Shown here piece by piece: positions 24,917-32,344 of a DNA stretch of 32,413 bases. Where the stretch lies: contig SLNH01000427.1 in the NCBI GenBank assembly GCA_007133195.1, positions 1-32,413 of the forward strand. The letters are read 5' to 3'. The position numbers and the translations under genes are program-made. The stretch's first letter is position 1. Each line of letters starts with the position of its first letter. The stretch is from Nannocystineae bacterium (GTDB lineage: Bacteria > Myxococcota_A > Polyangia > Haliangiales > Haliangiaceae). Under the pieces are notes generated by a model, which saw nothing but the letters and a program-made list of their open reading frames with translations, had not been told where the DNA came from and did not search any database.

Positions 24917-26662
24917 TTACACCCGCGCCCGCCGCGCGCGCATCCACGCGCGAAGATCGGAGGCGGGCCAGGTGTTTACGATCTGGCGGCGATCGACGAA
25001 GCCGCGGGTCGCATGCGCTGCGCCGGTGCGAACGCGTTCGAAGTCGCGCTCGCGGTGTGCGTCGGAGTTTACGAAGAACAAAACCCCCGCGTCGCAGGCC
25101 TGGCGGAGAATATCGGCCGGCGCGTCGAGGCGCGCGAGCGAGCTGTTGATTTCGATCGCAGTTTGCGTGCGGGCGGCGGCGTCGATTACGGCGCCCGAGT
25201 CGAGCTCGATACCCGGCCTTCGGCCGATGAGCCGGCCCGTCAGGTGCGCGATAGCGCAGACGGTGGGATCCTCGATCGCGGCGAGGAGGCGGCGCGTTTG
25301 CGCGCTCGCGTCGAGATCGAAGTGCGAGTGGATCCCGGCGAGGCAAAAGTCAAGGCCCTGCCTGAACCCATCGTCGTAGTCGAGCTCACCGCTTGGCCCG
25401 ATATTGAGCTCGCAGCCGTGTAGGATCGTCATGCCGGGGTAGTGCCGGCGGAGCGCTTCGATTTCCTCGGACTGCGCCGCGAGCGACGCGCGCGAGACGC
25501 CGTTTGCGGACAAGTTCTCCCCGTGATCGGTGATGGCCACGTACTCGTAGCCGAGGTCCGCGGCCTTCGCGATCACGTTTTCGAGCGGCACGTGGCCGTC
25601 GCCCGACCGATCGGTGTGGACGTGAAGATCGCCGCGAATCTCCTCCGGCTGGACGGGCGCGGGAAGTTTCCCGGCGGCGGCGCGCTCCACCTCGCCCGTG
25701 TCCTCGCGCATGGGGGCAGGTATCCAAGGGAGGCCGAGCGCTTCATAGATGGCCGCCTCGTTCTCCGAGGCGATCACACGTCCCGTGTCGATCTCGGTGA
25801 GGCCGTACTCGTTTAGCGTCCACCCGCGCTTTAGCGCGAGCTGTCGGAGCTTGATGTTGTGTGCCTTCGATCCGGTGAAGTAGAGGATCGCGGCGCCGTA
25901 TTGCGACGGCGACACCACGCGAAGATCCACCTGCAAACCGCGGTCGACGAGCACCGAGCTCTTGGTGTCGCCACGGGCGAGGATCTCTCCGATCTCGGGC
26001 AGGCCGATGAACGACTCCATCGCCGCGCCGGGGCGCTCGGATGACGCGATGATGTCGATGTCGGCCGCGGTCTCGCGAAAGCGGCGCAGGCTGCCGCAAT
26101 ACAGCGCGCGGTTCACGTCGGGGTGCTCTTCGAGCGCGGCGGTCAGTCGCTCGGCGACCGGCAGCGCGCGGGCGATCGGCGTGCGGTGGCTCTTGCCGGG
26201 GGAGCCGAGTCTGTCCAGCGAGCGGGCGAGCTTCTCCTCGCGCTTTTGTCCCATACCGGGCAGCTCGCGCACGGCGCGGCGCTCGAGGGCGATGCGCAGG
26301 TCGTCGATCGACTCCACGGCGAGCTCGCGGCGAAGCAGCATGGCGGTTTTCGGCCCCACGCCGGGGACGCGGGTGAGCTCGCGGAACGCCGGCGGATACT
26401 TTGCGCGCAGCGCCTCGAGCTTCTCTATGCGGCCGGTCTCCAGGTAGTCCCGGATCTTCTTCGCGAGGCTCTTTCCGACCCCTTCCGTGGCCATGAGCTC
26501 GCGGTCGCTCATCGACGCGATGTCGCGGCGTTCGCCCTCGAGCTCGAGGGCGGCCATTTCGTAGGCGCGCGCCCGAAACGACTGCGGGTTCTCTTCGTCG
26601 AGGATCGTGAGCTCGGCGAGCTCCCGCAGAATCTCGATCACGTCATGGTTGCGGCGCGCCAC
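24917..26662 (-). CDS. polX: Family X DNA polymerase / 3'-5' exonuclease (PolX)
   Basis: A 581-residue PolX, the bacterial repair polymerase with a C-terminal PHP nuclease. N-terminal helix-hairpin-helix segments include [11 protein letters not shown] (60-70) and [11 protein letters not shown] (98-108). The nucleotidyltransferase core has GSLRRF (190-195) and the metal-binding aspartates D201, D203 (ADIDII) and D246 (QVDLRVV). The PHP domain keeps its metal ligands: HVH at 347-349, D379/H380 in ITDHG, E418, H445/H447 in GIHSHFD, H473 and SDAH at 533-536. Polymerase and exonuclease therefore both look intact. Length matches the family. It acts in gap filling and base-excision repair. The GTG start at 26662 is the only in-frame one at the domain start; the DUF4010 gene ends 72 bp upstream. 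Confidence 0.95.
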   Translation of the reverse strand: MARRNHDVIEILRELAELTILDEENPQSFRARAYEMAALELEGERRDIASMSDRELMATEGVGKSLAKKIRDYLETGRIEKLEALRAKYPPAFRELTRVPGVGPKTAMLLRRELAVESIDDLRIALERRAVRELPGMGQKREEKLARSLDRLGSPGKSHRTPIARALPVAERLTAALEEHPDVNRALYCGSLRRFRETAADIDIIASSERPGAAMESFIGLPEIGEILARGDTKSSVLVDRGLQVDLRVVSPSQYGAAILYFTGSKAHNIKLRQLALKRGWTLNEYGLTEIDTGRVIASENEAAIYEALGLPWIPAPMREDTGEVERAAAGKLPAPVQPEEIRGDLHVHTDRSGDGHVPLENVIAKAADLGYEYVAITDHGENLSANGVSRASLAAQSEEIEALRRHYPGMTILHGCELNIGPSGELDYDDGFRQGLDFCLAGIHSHFDLDASAQTRRLLAAIEDPTVCAIAHLTGRLIGRRPGIELDSGAVIDAAARTQTAIEINSSLARLDAPADILRQACDAGVLFFVNSDAHRERDFERVRTGAAHATRGFVDRRQIVNTWPASDLRAWMRARRARV

Positions 26663-26734
26663 GAGATCATTTTACGAGAGGTTCTTCGAGGTGGCCACGA
26701 CGAACCTTTCTCCGAGCGGGGGGTGTCCGCGTGT

Positions 26735-27991
26735 TTACACGATGAACGCGACGCCGATGCCGACGACGGACGCGAGGGCAAAGTAAAGGATGATTCGGGT
26801 GCCGAACGCGCGTCCGCCTCCGATCACGGCGATGGAGCCCTTGACGACGAAGTTGGCGACGACGCCTACGGTGATCGCGACCGCCGCGAGCGAGACCGCC
26901 ACGTCGCCGGCGGCGGCCTGCCTCGAGACGGCGATGGCGACCGGATCGACATCGACCAGGCCGGAGATGGCGGCGACGATCACGACGGCTTCGCTGCCCG
27001 CGGTCTCGGCGGCGATCGCCGACACCAAAAGGACGACGCTTAGGACGAACCCCCATTTGAGCGCGGGCAGGAGCGCAAAGGGGTTTGCCATCTCCGGCCC
27101 CTCGGTTTCGCCTCGTCCCGTGCCGCCCAGGGCAGGGAGCCGGGGGACCGACGCGGCGAGCATCACGATCGCCATTGCGCCCATGGGCGGCAGGATCTGA
27201 AACGCGGTCTCCGCGCTCACCACCGCCGTGATCACGAGGACCCGGCCGAAAAGCATGGCGTTGGCCAAGAACACGGCGAGCTGGGCGGCACCGCGCATGT
27301 CGGGATCCTTGGCGACGGTTTGGGCCATCGTCGCCGTCACCGCGGTGGAGCTCGTGATGCCTCCCACGATCCCGGTGGCGCCCACACCGCGCTGCTTGCC
27401 GAGGATGCGGCTCAAGAAATAGCCCACGTAGCTGAGGCCGGCGATCAGGACCACGAACAGGCCGATGGCGCGTGGCGGTAGCGCGTCCCAGGGATCGGCG
27501 GCCTCGGTGGGCAGAAGGGGGATGACGATCGCGACGGCGATGAGGAGCTGCAGGGTCCCCGTGAGCTCCACGCGGCGCAGCTTTCCCACGACCGTGCTCA
27601 CCCAGGGCTTGGAGATCAAGAGCACCGTGGCGAGGATCGCGAGCGTCGCCGCGAGCAGGCGATCCTGGCTCACGAGCATGCCGAGGACGAGGGTGAACAG
27701 CGCCGAGATCTCGGTGGTGATGCCCGTGCTTTCGCTCGGCCGGTAGCGAATGTGCTGAGAGACGATGAGCACCCCGACGAGCCCGAGGATCCCGAGCGGG
27801 AGCCAGGGCAGCTCGGCGGCGAGGTATTGGGCGAGCCAACCGAGGAGGCCCAGCAGCGCGAAGGTGCGGACGCCGATCGGGCTGTCCTCGGCGTGGTCGG
27901 GCTCGCGCGTGACGTCGCGGTGCTGGCGCTCGAGGCCGACGAGGACGCCGATGCCGACGGCGTAAGCGATGTCGATGTACTCGGGAGGCAC
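26735..27991 (-). CDS. MgtC/SapB-DUF4010 membrane protein
   Basis: A 418-residue polytopic inner-membrane protein. It opens with an MgtC/SapB-type first helix (YAVGIGVLVGLERQHRD, residues 11-27) and a second conserved helix (GVRTFALLGLLGWLAQYL). The rest matches the DUF4010 layout with about ten further helices and a conserved-looking GATGIVGGITSSTAVTATMA segment near 205-225. Function of the family is not established; MgtC proteins are linked to Mg2+ stress and regulation of other membrane proteins. The start is a GTG at 27991-27989. Its first base is the last base of the 163-bp inverted-repeat element, so the ribosome binding region (AGGGA about 11 nt upstream) and any close promoter lie inside that element. 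Confidence 0.85.
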   Translation of the reverse strand: MPPEYIDIAYAVGIGVLVGLERQHRDVTREPDHAEDSPIGVRTFALLGLLGWLAQYLAAELPWLPLGILGLVGVLIVSQHIRYRPSESTGITTEISALFTLVLGMLVSQDRLLAATLAILATVLLISKPWVSTVVGKLRRVELTGTLQLLIAVAIVIPLLPTEAADPWDALPPRAIGLFVVLIAGLSYVGYFLSRILGKQRGVGATGIVGGITSSTAVTATMAQTVAKDPDMRGAAQLAVFLANAMLFGRVLVITAVVSAETAFQILPPMGAMAIVMLAASVPRLPALGGTGRGETEGPEMANPFALLPALKWGFVLSVVLLVSAIAAETAGSEAVVIVAAISGLVDVDPVAIAVSRQAAAGDVAVSLAAVAITVGVVANFVVKGSIAVIGGGRAFGTRIILYFALASVVGIGVAFIV

Positions 27992-28122
27992 TAGGGGGTG
28001 TCCCTAAAAGGCACGCACCACCTGGAGAGCCCCTGAAATCCCATGCATCGTTGCTCCTCGGTCATGGGGTACGGACCCACTCCCTCGTCGCGCCTCGCCT
28101 GGAATTCCATGTGCTTATCCAT
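27991..28122 (-). CDS. 43-codon ORF inside the inverted-repeat element
   Basis: On the minus strand an ATG at 28122-28120 opens 43 codons that end in the TAG at 27993-27991, the outermost bases of the terminal repeat. The product begins MDKHMEFQARRDEG and ends SRWCVPFRDTP; it contains two cysteines and no recognised motif. The TAG overlaps the GTG of the DUF4010 gene by one base (TAGTG). This could be chance, or a leader ORF giving translational coupling. There is no strong ribosome binding site. It is reported because of its exact fit to the element's end. Confidence 0.25.
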   Translation of the reverse strand: MDKHMEFQARRDEGVGPYPMTEEQRCMGFQGLSRWCVPFRDTP

Positions 28123-28153
28123 GAGGCACGCGGCATTTAGGGACACCCCCTAG
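27991..28153. mobile_element. 163-bp MITE/REP-like element with perfect 18-bp inverted repeats
   Basis: The left end CTAGGGGGTGTCCCTAAA (27991-28008) is the exact reverse complement of the right end (28136-28153). If the TA at 27992-27993 and 28151-28152 is a duplicated target, the element proper is 27994-28150. A TA duplication is typical of Tc1/mariner-IS630 type miniature elements. The octamer AGGCACGC occurs just inside both ends as a direct repeat. No transposase is encoded. It separates dapE from the DUF4010 gene inside a run of co-directional genes. Whether it is a MITE, a REP-type element or a large regulatory hairpin cannot be settled from one copy. Confidence 0.7.
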
Positions 28154-29264
28154 CGCTCGCCGCGGCGCCCGCGCGCTCCGTCGGCTCGGGCGGCGCGGCC
28201 TGAAGGACGCGGCGCAGGGTCTCGTAGTTGTGGGTGAGGTCAGCGACTTGGCAATACTCGGCGGGTTGATGCGCCTGGGCGGTGAGGCCGGGGCCGTAAT
28301 TCAGGGCCGGGATACCGGCCTCGGCGAGCCGCGCCACGTCCGTCCACGCCTGCTTGGGCGCCACGGGCACGCCGGCGCGCGAGACCACGAAGTCGTACAG
28401 GCGGCCGGTGGGCACCGCGCCGCTCGGTGAGCGATCCGTGATCTCGACGTGGGCGCGATCGCCGGCGAGCGCCCTGATGTCCGCCTCCGCCTCGGTGATG
28501 GTGCGGCCGGGCGCGAAGCGGTAGTTGACGTGGAGCTCGAAGTGATCGGGCACCACATTGCGGTAGCGACCGGCGCTCGCGCGCGTTGCGGACATGACTT
28601 CGAAGAAGGCGTGCCCTCCCACCTGGACCTCGCGGTGCTCTCGATCGGCGAGCGCCGCGAGGATCGGCGCGGCCTTGTGGATCGCGTTTTCGCCGTGCCA
28701 GGGCCGGGCGCTGTGTGCGCTGGAGCCGCGCAACGTGAGCGTGGCGTGGATCGAGCCCACGCAACCGACTTGGATCACGTTGTCGGTCGGCTCGCCCACG
28801 ATGGCGAGATCCACCTCGCCGAGCCAGGGGCAGGCGCTCAAAAGCGGGCCGAGGCCGCTGTCTTCGTGAGGCCCTTCCTCTTTGTCGTAAAACACGAGGA
28901 CGAGGTCCCAAGGCAGGGTGTCTCGATCGAGATCGTCGGCGAGGGTGAGGGCGACCGCGAGGCCGGACTTCATATCGCTCGCGCCGAGCCCGATCACGCG
29001 TCCATCGGTGATCGACGGTGCGGGATCGCCCTCGTGGGGTGGGACGGTGTCCAGGTGCCCAACGAGCGCGATGGCGGGGCGGGCGCCCGAGGGCCTGCCG
29101 GCGACGACGGCGTTCCCCACGCGTACGACTCGGTTTGGCGAGAATTTGGCCTTGGCCCAGGCCTCGATCTCGTCGCACAGGGCGCGCTCATCGCCGTAGA
29201 CCGAAGGCGTGCGCACCAGATCGAGCGTGCGGCGCGCGAGCCGCGAAGCCAAATCGGGGGCCAT
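28137..29264 (-). CDS. dapE: Succinyl-diaminopimelate desuccinylase (M20 family)
   Basis: A 375-residue zinc amidohydrolase of the M20/ArgE/DapE family that removes succinate from N-succinyl-LL-diaminopimelate in lysine and meso-DAP synthesis. Metal and catalytic residues are visible: H70 and D72 in GHLDTVP, D97 in GASDMKSG, the catalytic E129 with E130 in YDKEEG, and E158 in VGEPTD, with a late histidine in TAQAHQPAEY. The dimerisation-domain segment GSSAHSARPWHGENA is typical. It starts 3 nt after dapD stops, which supports DapE over other M20 peptidases. The last four residues (RGCP) and the TAA lie inside the terminal repeat of the adjacent element, so the native C-terminus may have been altered, well away from the active site. 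Confidence 0.93.
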   Translation of the reverse strand: MAPDLASRLARRTLDLVRTPSVYGDERALCDEIEAWAKAKFSPNRVVRVGNAVVAGRPSGARPAIALVGHLDTVPPHEGDPAPSITDGRVIGLGASDMKSGLAVALTLADDLDRDTLPWDLVLVFYDKEEGPHEDSGLGPLLSACPWLGEVDLAIVGEPTDNVIQVGCVGSIHATLTLRGSSAHSARPWHGENAIHKAAPILAALADREHREVQVGGHAFFEVMSATRASAGRYRNVVPDHFELHVNYRFAPGRTITEAEADIRALAGDRAHVEITDRSPSGAVPTGRLYDFVVSRAGVPVAPKQAWTDVARLAEAGIPALNYGPGLTAQAHQPAEYCQVADLTHNYETLRRVLQAAPPEPTERAGAAASARGCP

Positions 29265-29267
29265 CGC

Positions 29268-30083
29268 TCAGACGTCGGCCGCGAACTCGCGCAGCACTTC
29301 GTTTAGCTCGGTCTTGCGGTTCGTGCTCTCCTTCCGCTCGCCGACCAGGAGCGCGCACGGCATGTGGTAGGTCCCGGCCGGAAAGCTCCGCGGCCGAGTC
29401 CCGGGTACCACCACGGATCCCGCCGGGACGCGCCCCTTGATGACGTGCTCCTCGTCCCCGCGGACGTCGATGATAGGGGTAGAGGCCGTGATCACGGTGC
29501 CGGCGCCGAGCACCGCGCCCTTTTCGACGACGGCGCCCTCGACGACGATCGACCGCGAGCCGATGAACGCGTCGTCTTCGACGATCACCGGGCGCGCGCC
29601 GGGCGGCTCCAGCACGCCGCCGATGCCGACGCCGCCGGACAGGTGCACGCCCTTGCCGATTTGCGCGCACGACCCCACGGTCGCCCAGGTATCGACCATC
29701 GTCTTTTCGCCCACGTAGGCGCCGATATTGACGTACCCGGGCATGACGACGGCGCCGCGCTCGACGTGCGCGCCGTAGCGGATCACGCCGGGCGGCACCA
29801 CGCGAACGCCCTGCCGGTCAAGGCCCCGTTTGGGTGGCACCTTGTCGAAAAACTCGAGCCCACCGAGCTCCATGACCTCCATCTTCGCCACCGCGAAGTA
29901 AAGAAGGATGGCTTGCTTCGCCCACTCGTTGACTTGCCACTCGCCGTCTCGCTTGTCCGCGACGCGGAGCTCGCCGCGGTCGAGGCGCGCGATCGCCTCG
30001 TGCACGGCGGCCGTGTGCTCCGCGTCGGCGAGGAGCTGTCGATCGGCGAAGGCGGCCTCGATCTTGGTTTTGAGCGCTTCCAT
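29268..30083 (-). CDS. dapD: Tetrahydrodipicolinate N-succinyltransferase
   Basis: A 271-residue DapD, which transfers succinyl from succinyl-CoA to tetrahydrodipicolinate, two steps before DapE in the pathway. An alpha-helical N-terminal domain (1-100) precedes a left-handed beta-helix built from hexapeptide repeats (GAHVERGAVVMPGYVNIGAYVG, and IGSRSIVVEGAVVEKGAVLG). It contains the characteristic VDTWATVGSCAQIGKGVHLSGGVG region (130-153) and the C-terminal segment LNEVLREF. The length equals that of known DapD proteins. It is followed by dapE after 3 nt, so the two form an operon in the cytoplasm. Confidence 0.96.
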   Translation of the reverse strand: MEALKTKIEAAFADRQLLADAEHTAAVHEAIARLDRGELRVADKRDGEWQVNEWAKQAILLYFAVAKMEVMELGGLEFFDKVPPKRGLDRQGVRVVPPGVIRYGAHVERGAVVMPGYVNIGAYVGEKTMVDTWATVGSCAQIGKGVHLSGGVGIGGVLEPPGARPVIVEDDAFIGSRSIVVEGAVVEKGAVLGAGTVITASTPIIDVRGDEEHVIKGRVPAGSVVVPGTRPRSFPAGTYHMPCALLVGERKESTNRKTELNEVLREFAADV

Positions 30084-30142
30084 GACCGGGCGACGCTACC
30101 CCGGCGTGCGAGCGTCGGCAACCGCCGGCGGGGCCGGGGCGG

Positions 30143-30817
30143 TCACGAGCTCGGAAAGCGCCCGCGCGTAAGCGTGCCGCTGAAGTGCGCGCAGGGCAGC
30201 ACCGCCGTGCCGGGCAAAAGGATCGCGCCCGGGCTCAGCACGGCGTTGCATCCGGTCTGCGCCCCGTCGCCGAGAAGGGCGCCGAGCTTTCGGAGCCCGC
30301 TCGGCGAGGACCCGGCGCCGTCCGGAACGCGGATCGCGACCTCGTCCTTTTTGAGCTTGAGGTTGGCGAGCTTGGTTCCGGCACCGAGGTTTGTGTCCCG
30401 GCCGAGAATCGAGTCGCCTATGTAGGCGAAATGACCCGCCTTCGCCCCATCGAACAGCAGCGCGTTTTTGGCCTCGGTGGCGTGGCCGCATACGGCACCC
30501 TCGCCCAAGTAAAGGCCGCCGCGGACGAACGCGCCGTGGCGGACTTCGGCGCCGCGGCCGATATAGGCAGGCCCCTGCACGTACGCGGTGGGGCCGATCT
30601 CCGCGCCTTGTGCGACGTAAACGCGGCCCTCCACGATGGCGTGCGGCGACACGCTACCCTCGATTCGCGGCTCTTCGCCGACGCCGAGATCCTCGAGCAG
30701 GCTGGTCAACAGCGTCGCGAGTCCGCCGCCCACGAGCCGGAGCGGATCCGATCCGGCGAACCGCTCGGCGTGATGGAGGCTGTCGACATCGACCAGCGTC
30801 TCGAGCGAAATCAACAT
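30143..30817 (-). CDS. Left-handed beta-helix acyltransferase-like protein (GlmU C-domain-like)
   Basis: A 224-residue protein. A short N-terminal helical part is followed from about residue 50 by hexapeptide repeats (VEGRVYVAQGAEIGPTAYVQGPAYIGRGAEVRHG) that form a left-handed beta-helix. The segment HFAYIGDSILG, then TNLGAGTKLANLK, mirrors the acetyltransferase region of GlmU (HLTYLGD with NIGAGT). The uridylyltransferase half is absent, so it is not a full GlmU. A sugar-nucleotide or amine acyltransferase is the likely role; the substrate is unknown. The ATG at 30817 follows GAGGAA by a few nt. It ends 59 bp before dapD on the same strand, so it may be the first gene of the dap transcript. 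Confidence 0.8.
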   Translation of the reverse strand: MLISLETLVDVDSLHHAERFAGSDPLRLVGGGLATLLTSLLEDLGVGEEPRIEGSVSPHAIVEGRVYVAQGAEIGPTAYVQGPAYIGRGAEVRHGAFVRGGLYLGEGAVCGHATEAKNALLFDGAKAGHFAYIGDSILGRDTNLGAGTKLANLKLKKDEVAIRVPDGAGSSPSGLRKLGALLGDGAQTGCNAVLSPGAILLPGTAVLPCAHFSGTLTRGRFPSS

Positions 30818-30904
30818 CGTTCCTCGTCGGCGCGCCTGCGTCTTGCGCGGCCGTGCTGGGATGCTGCAAGCCGGGTGAACGGGGCAGATGGCCGCGGGCG
30901 CGAG

Positions 30905-30947
30905 CGCCTCATTCGCGCCCTATCCGCGCCGCATTCACGCCCTATTC
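30905..30947. repeat. Imperfect direct repeat after the CusF-like gene
   Basis: The 13-mer ATTCGCGCCCTAT (30911-30923) recurs 22 bp on as ATTCACGCCCTAT (30933-30945) with one mismatch. A further GCGCC lies between the copies and ATTCACG follows. The second copy covers the stop codon of the leftward CusF-like gene. It lies upstream of the beta-helix gene. Only two units are present. Confidence 0.35.
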
Positions 30948-31349
30948 ACGATCGATCTCGGTGTCCTCCGGGAGCAGTTCGAGGCTGGTCACCGTCAGAG
31001 CCGGCGACTCGTCCCAGTCGACTTCGAAGGTAAACTCGATGAGGTCCCCGCGGTCGACGTCATCCAGCGCGACGTCGTCGGCGACCCCGAAGGGCATCGA
31101 CATGGCCGCCATGCCCGTCGTTTCTCCCTCGCGATCGACGAAATCCGGGATCTCTTCGTGAAAGATCTGCACGGTCCCGCCTTCGTCACCGGGGAGTCCC
31201 TCGATCTCACCGCGCGTCGTGTAGGTCGAGGTGTCGCCGTCGCCGTCGTCCGGATCCGCGGCGTCGTCGCCGTTACATCCGACCGACGGGGCGATGAGCG
31301 CGGCCACCGCCGCCGCCAAAAGCGACTTTACAAAGCGCGAAGTTCGCAT
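30942..31349 (-). CDS. CusF-like copper-binding lipoprotein
   Basis: A 135-residue predicted lipoprotein: signal peptide ending in PSVGC (cysteine 25), acidic linker (26-42), then one small beta-barrel domain of the CusF/copper-binding type. Its hallmark is TVQIFHEEIPDF followed by MAAMSMPFGV. H64, M83 and M85 correspond to the His/Met/Met copper ligands of CusF, and GDLIEFTFEVD is the usual next strand. The tryptophan that caps copper in CusF is not evident. It would bind Cu(I) or hand it to a partner at the outer face of a membrane. No copper pump or Sco gene is nearby. The start at 31349 is set by the signal peptide; no Shine-Dalgarno sequence is seen, but promoter boxes abut the ATG. Confidence 0.82.
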   Translation of the reverse strand: MRTSRFVKSLLAAAVAALIAPSVGCNGDDAADPDDGDGDTSTYTTRGEIEGLPGDEGGTVQIFHEEIPDFVDREGETTGMAAMSMPFGVADDVALDDVDRGDLIEFTFEVDWDESPALTVTSLELLPEDTEIDRE

Positions 31350-31356
31350 GGCTGGG

Positions 31357-31385
31357 ACTGTAGAGCAGCTGGTCGGCCGTTTCAA
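31357..31385 (-). promoter_or_regulatory. Candidate promoter abutting the CusF-like gene
   Basis: On the minus strand TTGAAA (31385-31380) is followed by exactly 17 bp and TACAGT (31362-31357). Each hexamer matches consensus at 4 or more of 6 positions. Seven nt separate the -10 box from the ATG at 31349, so transcription should begin at about the start codon. Confidence 0.4.
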
Positions 31386-31507
31386 CGTGGCCTTGGCGAG
31401 CTCGTCCATGAGCCGCCGTCGGAGGGCGTCTTCCGGAATTCGGGGCCCGGCGCGGTGAGGGGGCGCTTGGCGGCGGGTGCCCGCGGGTCCGCCCAGAACC
31501 CGAGCCC

Positions 31508-32344
31508 TCAGGGTAGCCCGCACACGTGCAGATCGCGGAACAGCACGTGGTTTTCCCGCGCGTGGACGCCGACGGCGCCCGCGCCGCCGCCGAAGCCATC
31601 CGCCTGGACGAACACGGCCTCGTCCTCTGTCGTCACGCGGCACGTCATGCGGTCGTCGCGGAGCTCCATCCGCACGTGAAAGAGCTCGTCGAGATCGACG
31701 CCGTCATACTCGCGGGACGCGATGCGATCCGTCTGCACCGCACCGGGTGAGCCAGAGAGCTCCACGATCGATACGATCCGCTCGAGGCCGCCGTTTTGGG
31801 ACAGCTCGATCCCACAGCCGACAGCTTCGTAGTGTTCCTCGTCCCCGGTCGCGCGGGCGGTCAAAAATACCTGGCGCAGATCGTCGCCGAGTCCCTCGAC
31901 CTCGGTCGCGGCAGCCGAAATTTCGGCGAGTACGTCGCTCGCCGACGCCGCGGGGAACACGCTCGCGTCGTCCCGGTCAGGCTCGATCTCCGCCTCTTGG
32001 CGGTAACCGTCACCGGCGAACTCCCAGGCGCCGGCGTCGAACCCGGGCAGGACCTCCGCCTGGCCCTCGTCCGCCGTGAGCGGGTCGGCGTAGACGTCGT
32101 GCGCGGCGATCTGTCCGCTCGGGTCGCAGTCGCAGCCCGTTTGCCACGGACCCTCGCACCCGGCGCTTTGCGCGTCGCTGTCGTCTTGGCCGGCATCGGG
32201 CGCCGGCGCGACGTCCGCATCAGGGGGCGCTGCTTGTCCGGGGTCCTGAGCGCATCCCCACGCCGAGGCCGCCATGAGCGCGAGTGGGAGACATGCGCGC
32301 GCGCGTTTTAGAGGCTCCGCCGCCACGAGCGGAATTTTGCACAT
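31508..32344 (-). CDS. Lipoprotein with C-terminal jelly-roll (LamG/DUF1080-like) fold
   Basis: A 278-residue predicted lipoprotein. A basic N-terminus, hydrophobic core and SAWGC lipobox place the cysteine at residue 31 (Trp before Gly is unusual). An Asp/Ala/Pro linker is followed by a Cys-containing segment (CEGPWQTGCDCDP). The last 190 residues look like a concanavalin-type beta sandwich: WEFAGDGYRQEAEI early, DELFHVRMELRDDRMTCRV, and the closing GAVGVHARENHVLFRDLHVCG, which matches the usual last strands of LamG/DUF1080 domains. Such domains bind or act on carbohydrate; no catalytic residue can be named. The ATG at 32344 is chosen over an upstream one at 32386 because it opens the signal peptide. 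Confidence 0.7.
   Translation of the reverse strand: MCKIPLVAAEPLKRARACLPLALMAASAWGCAQDPGQAAPPDADVAPAPDAGQDDSDAQSAGCEGPWQTGCDCDPSGQIAAHDVYADPLTADEGQAEVLPGFDAGAWEFAGDGYRQEAEIEPDRDDASVFPAASASDVLAEISAAATEVEGLGDDLRQVFLTARATGDEEHYEAVGCGIELSQNGGLERIVSIVELSGSPGAVQTDRIASREYDGVDLDELFHVRMELRDDRMTCRVTTEDEAVFVQADGFGGGAGAVGVHARENHVLFRDLHVCGLP

Noticed and set aside
26719-26728. GGGGGTGTCC, identical to 10 bases of the inverted-repeat element's end, on the other side of the DUF4010 gene
   Set aside because: It lacks the remaining CTAAA and has no partner. A 10-base match of this composition is plausible by chance in 32 kb of GC-rich DNA.
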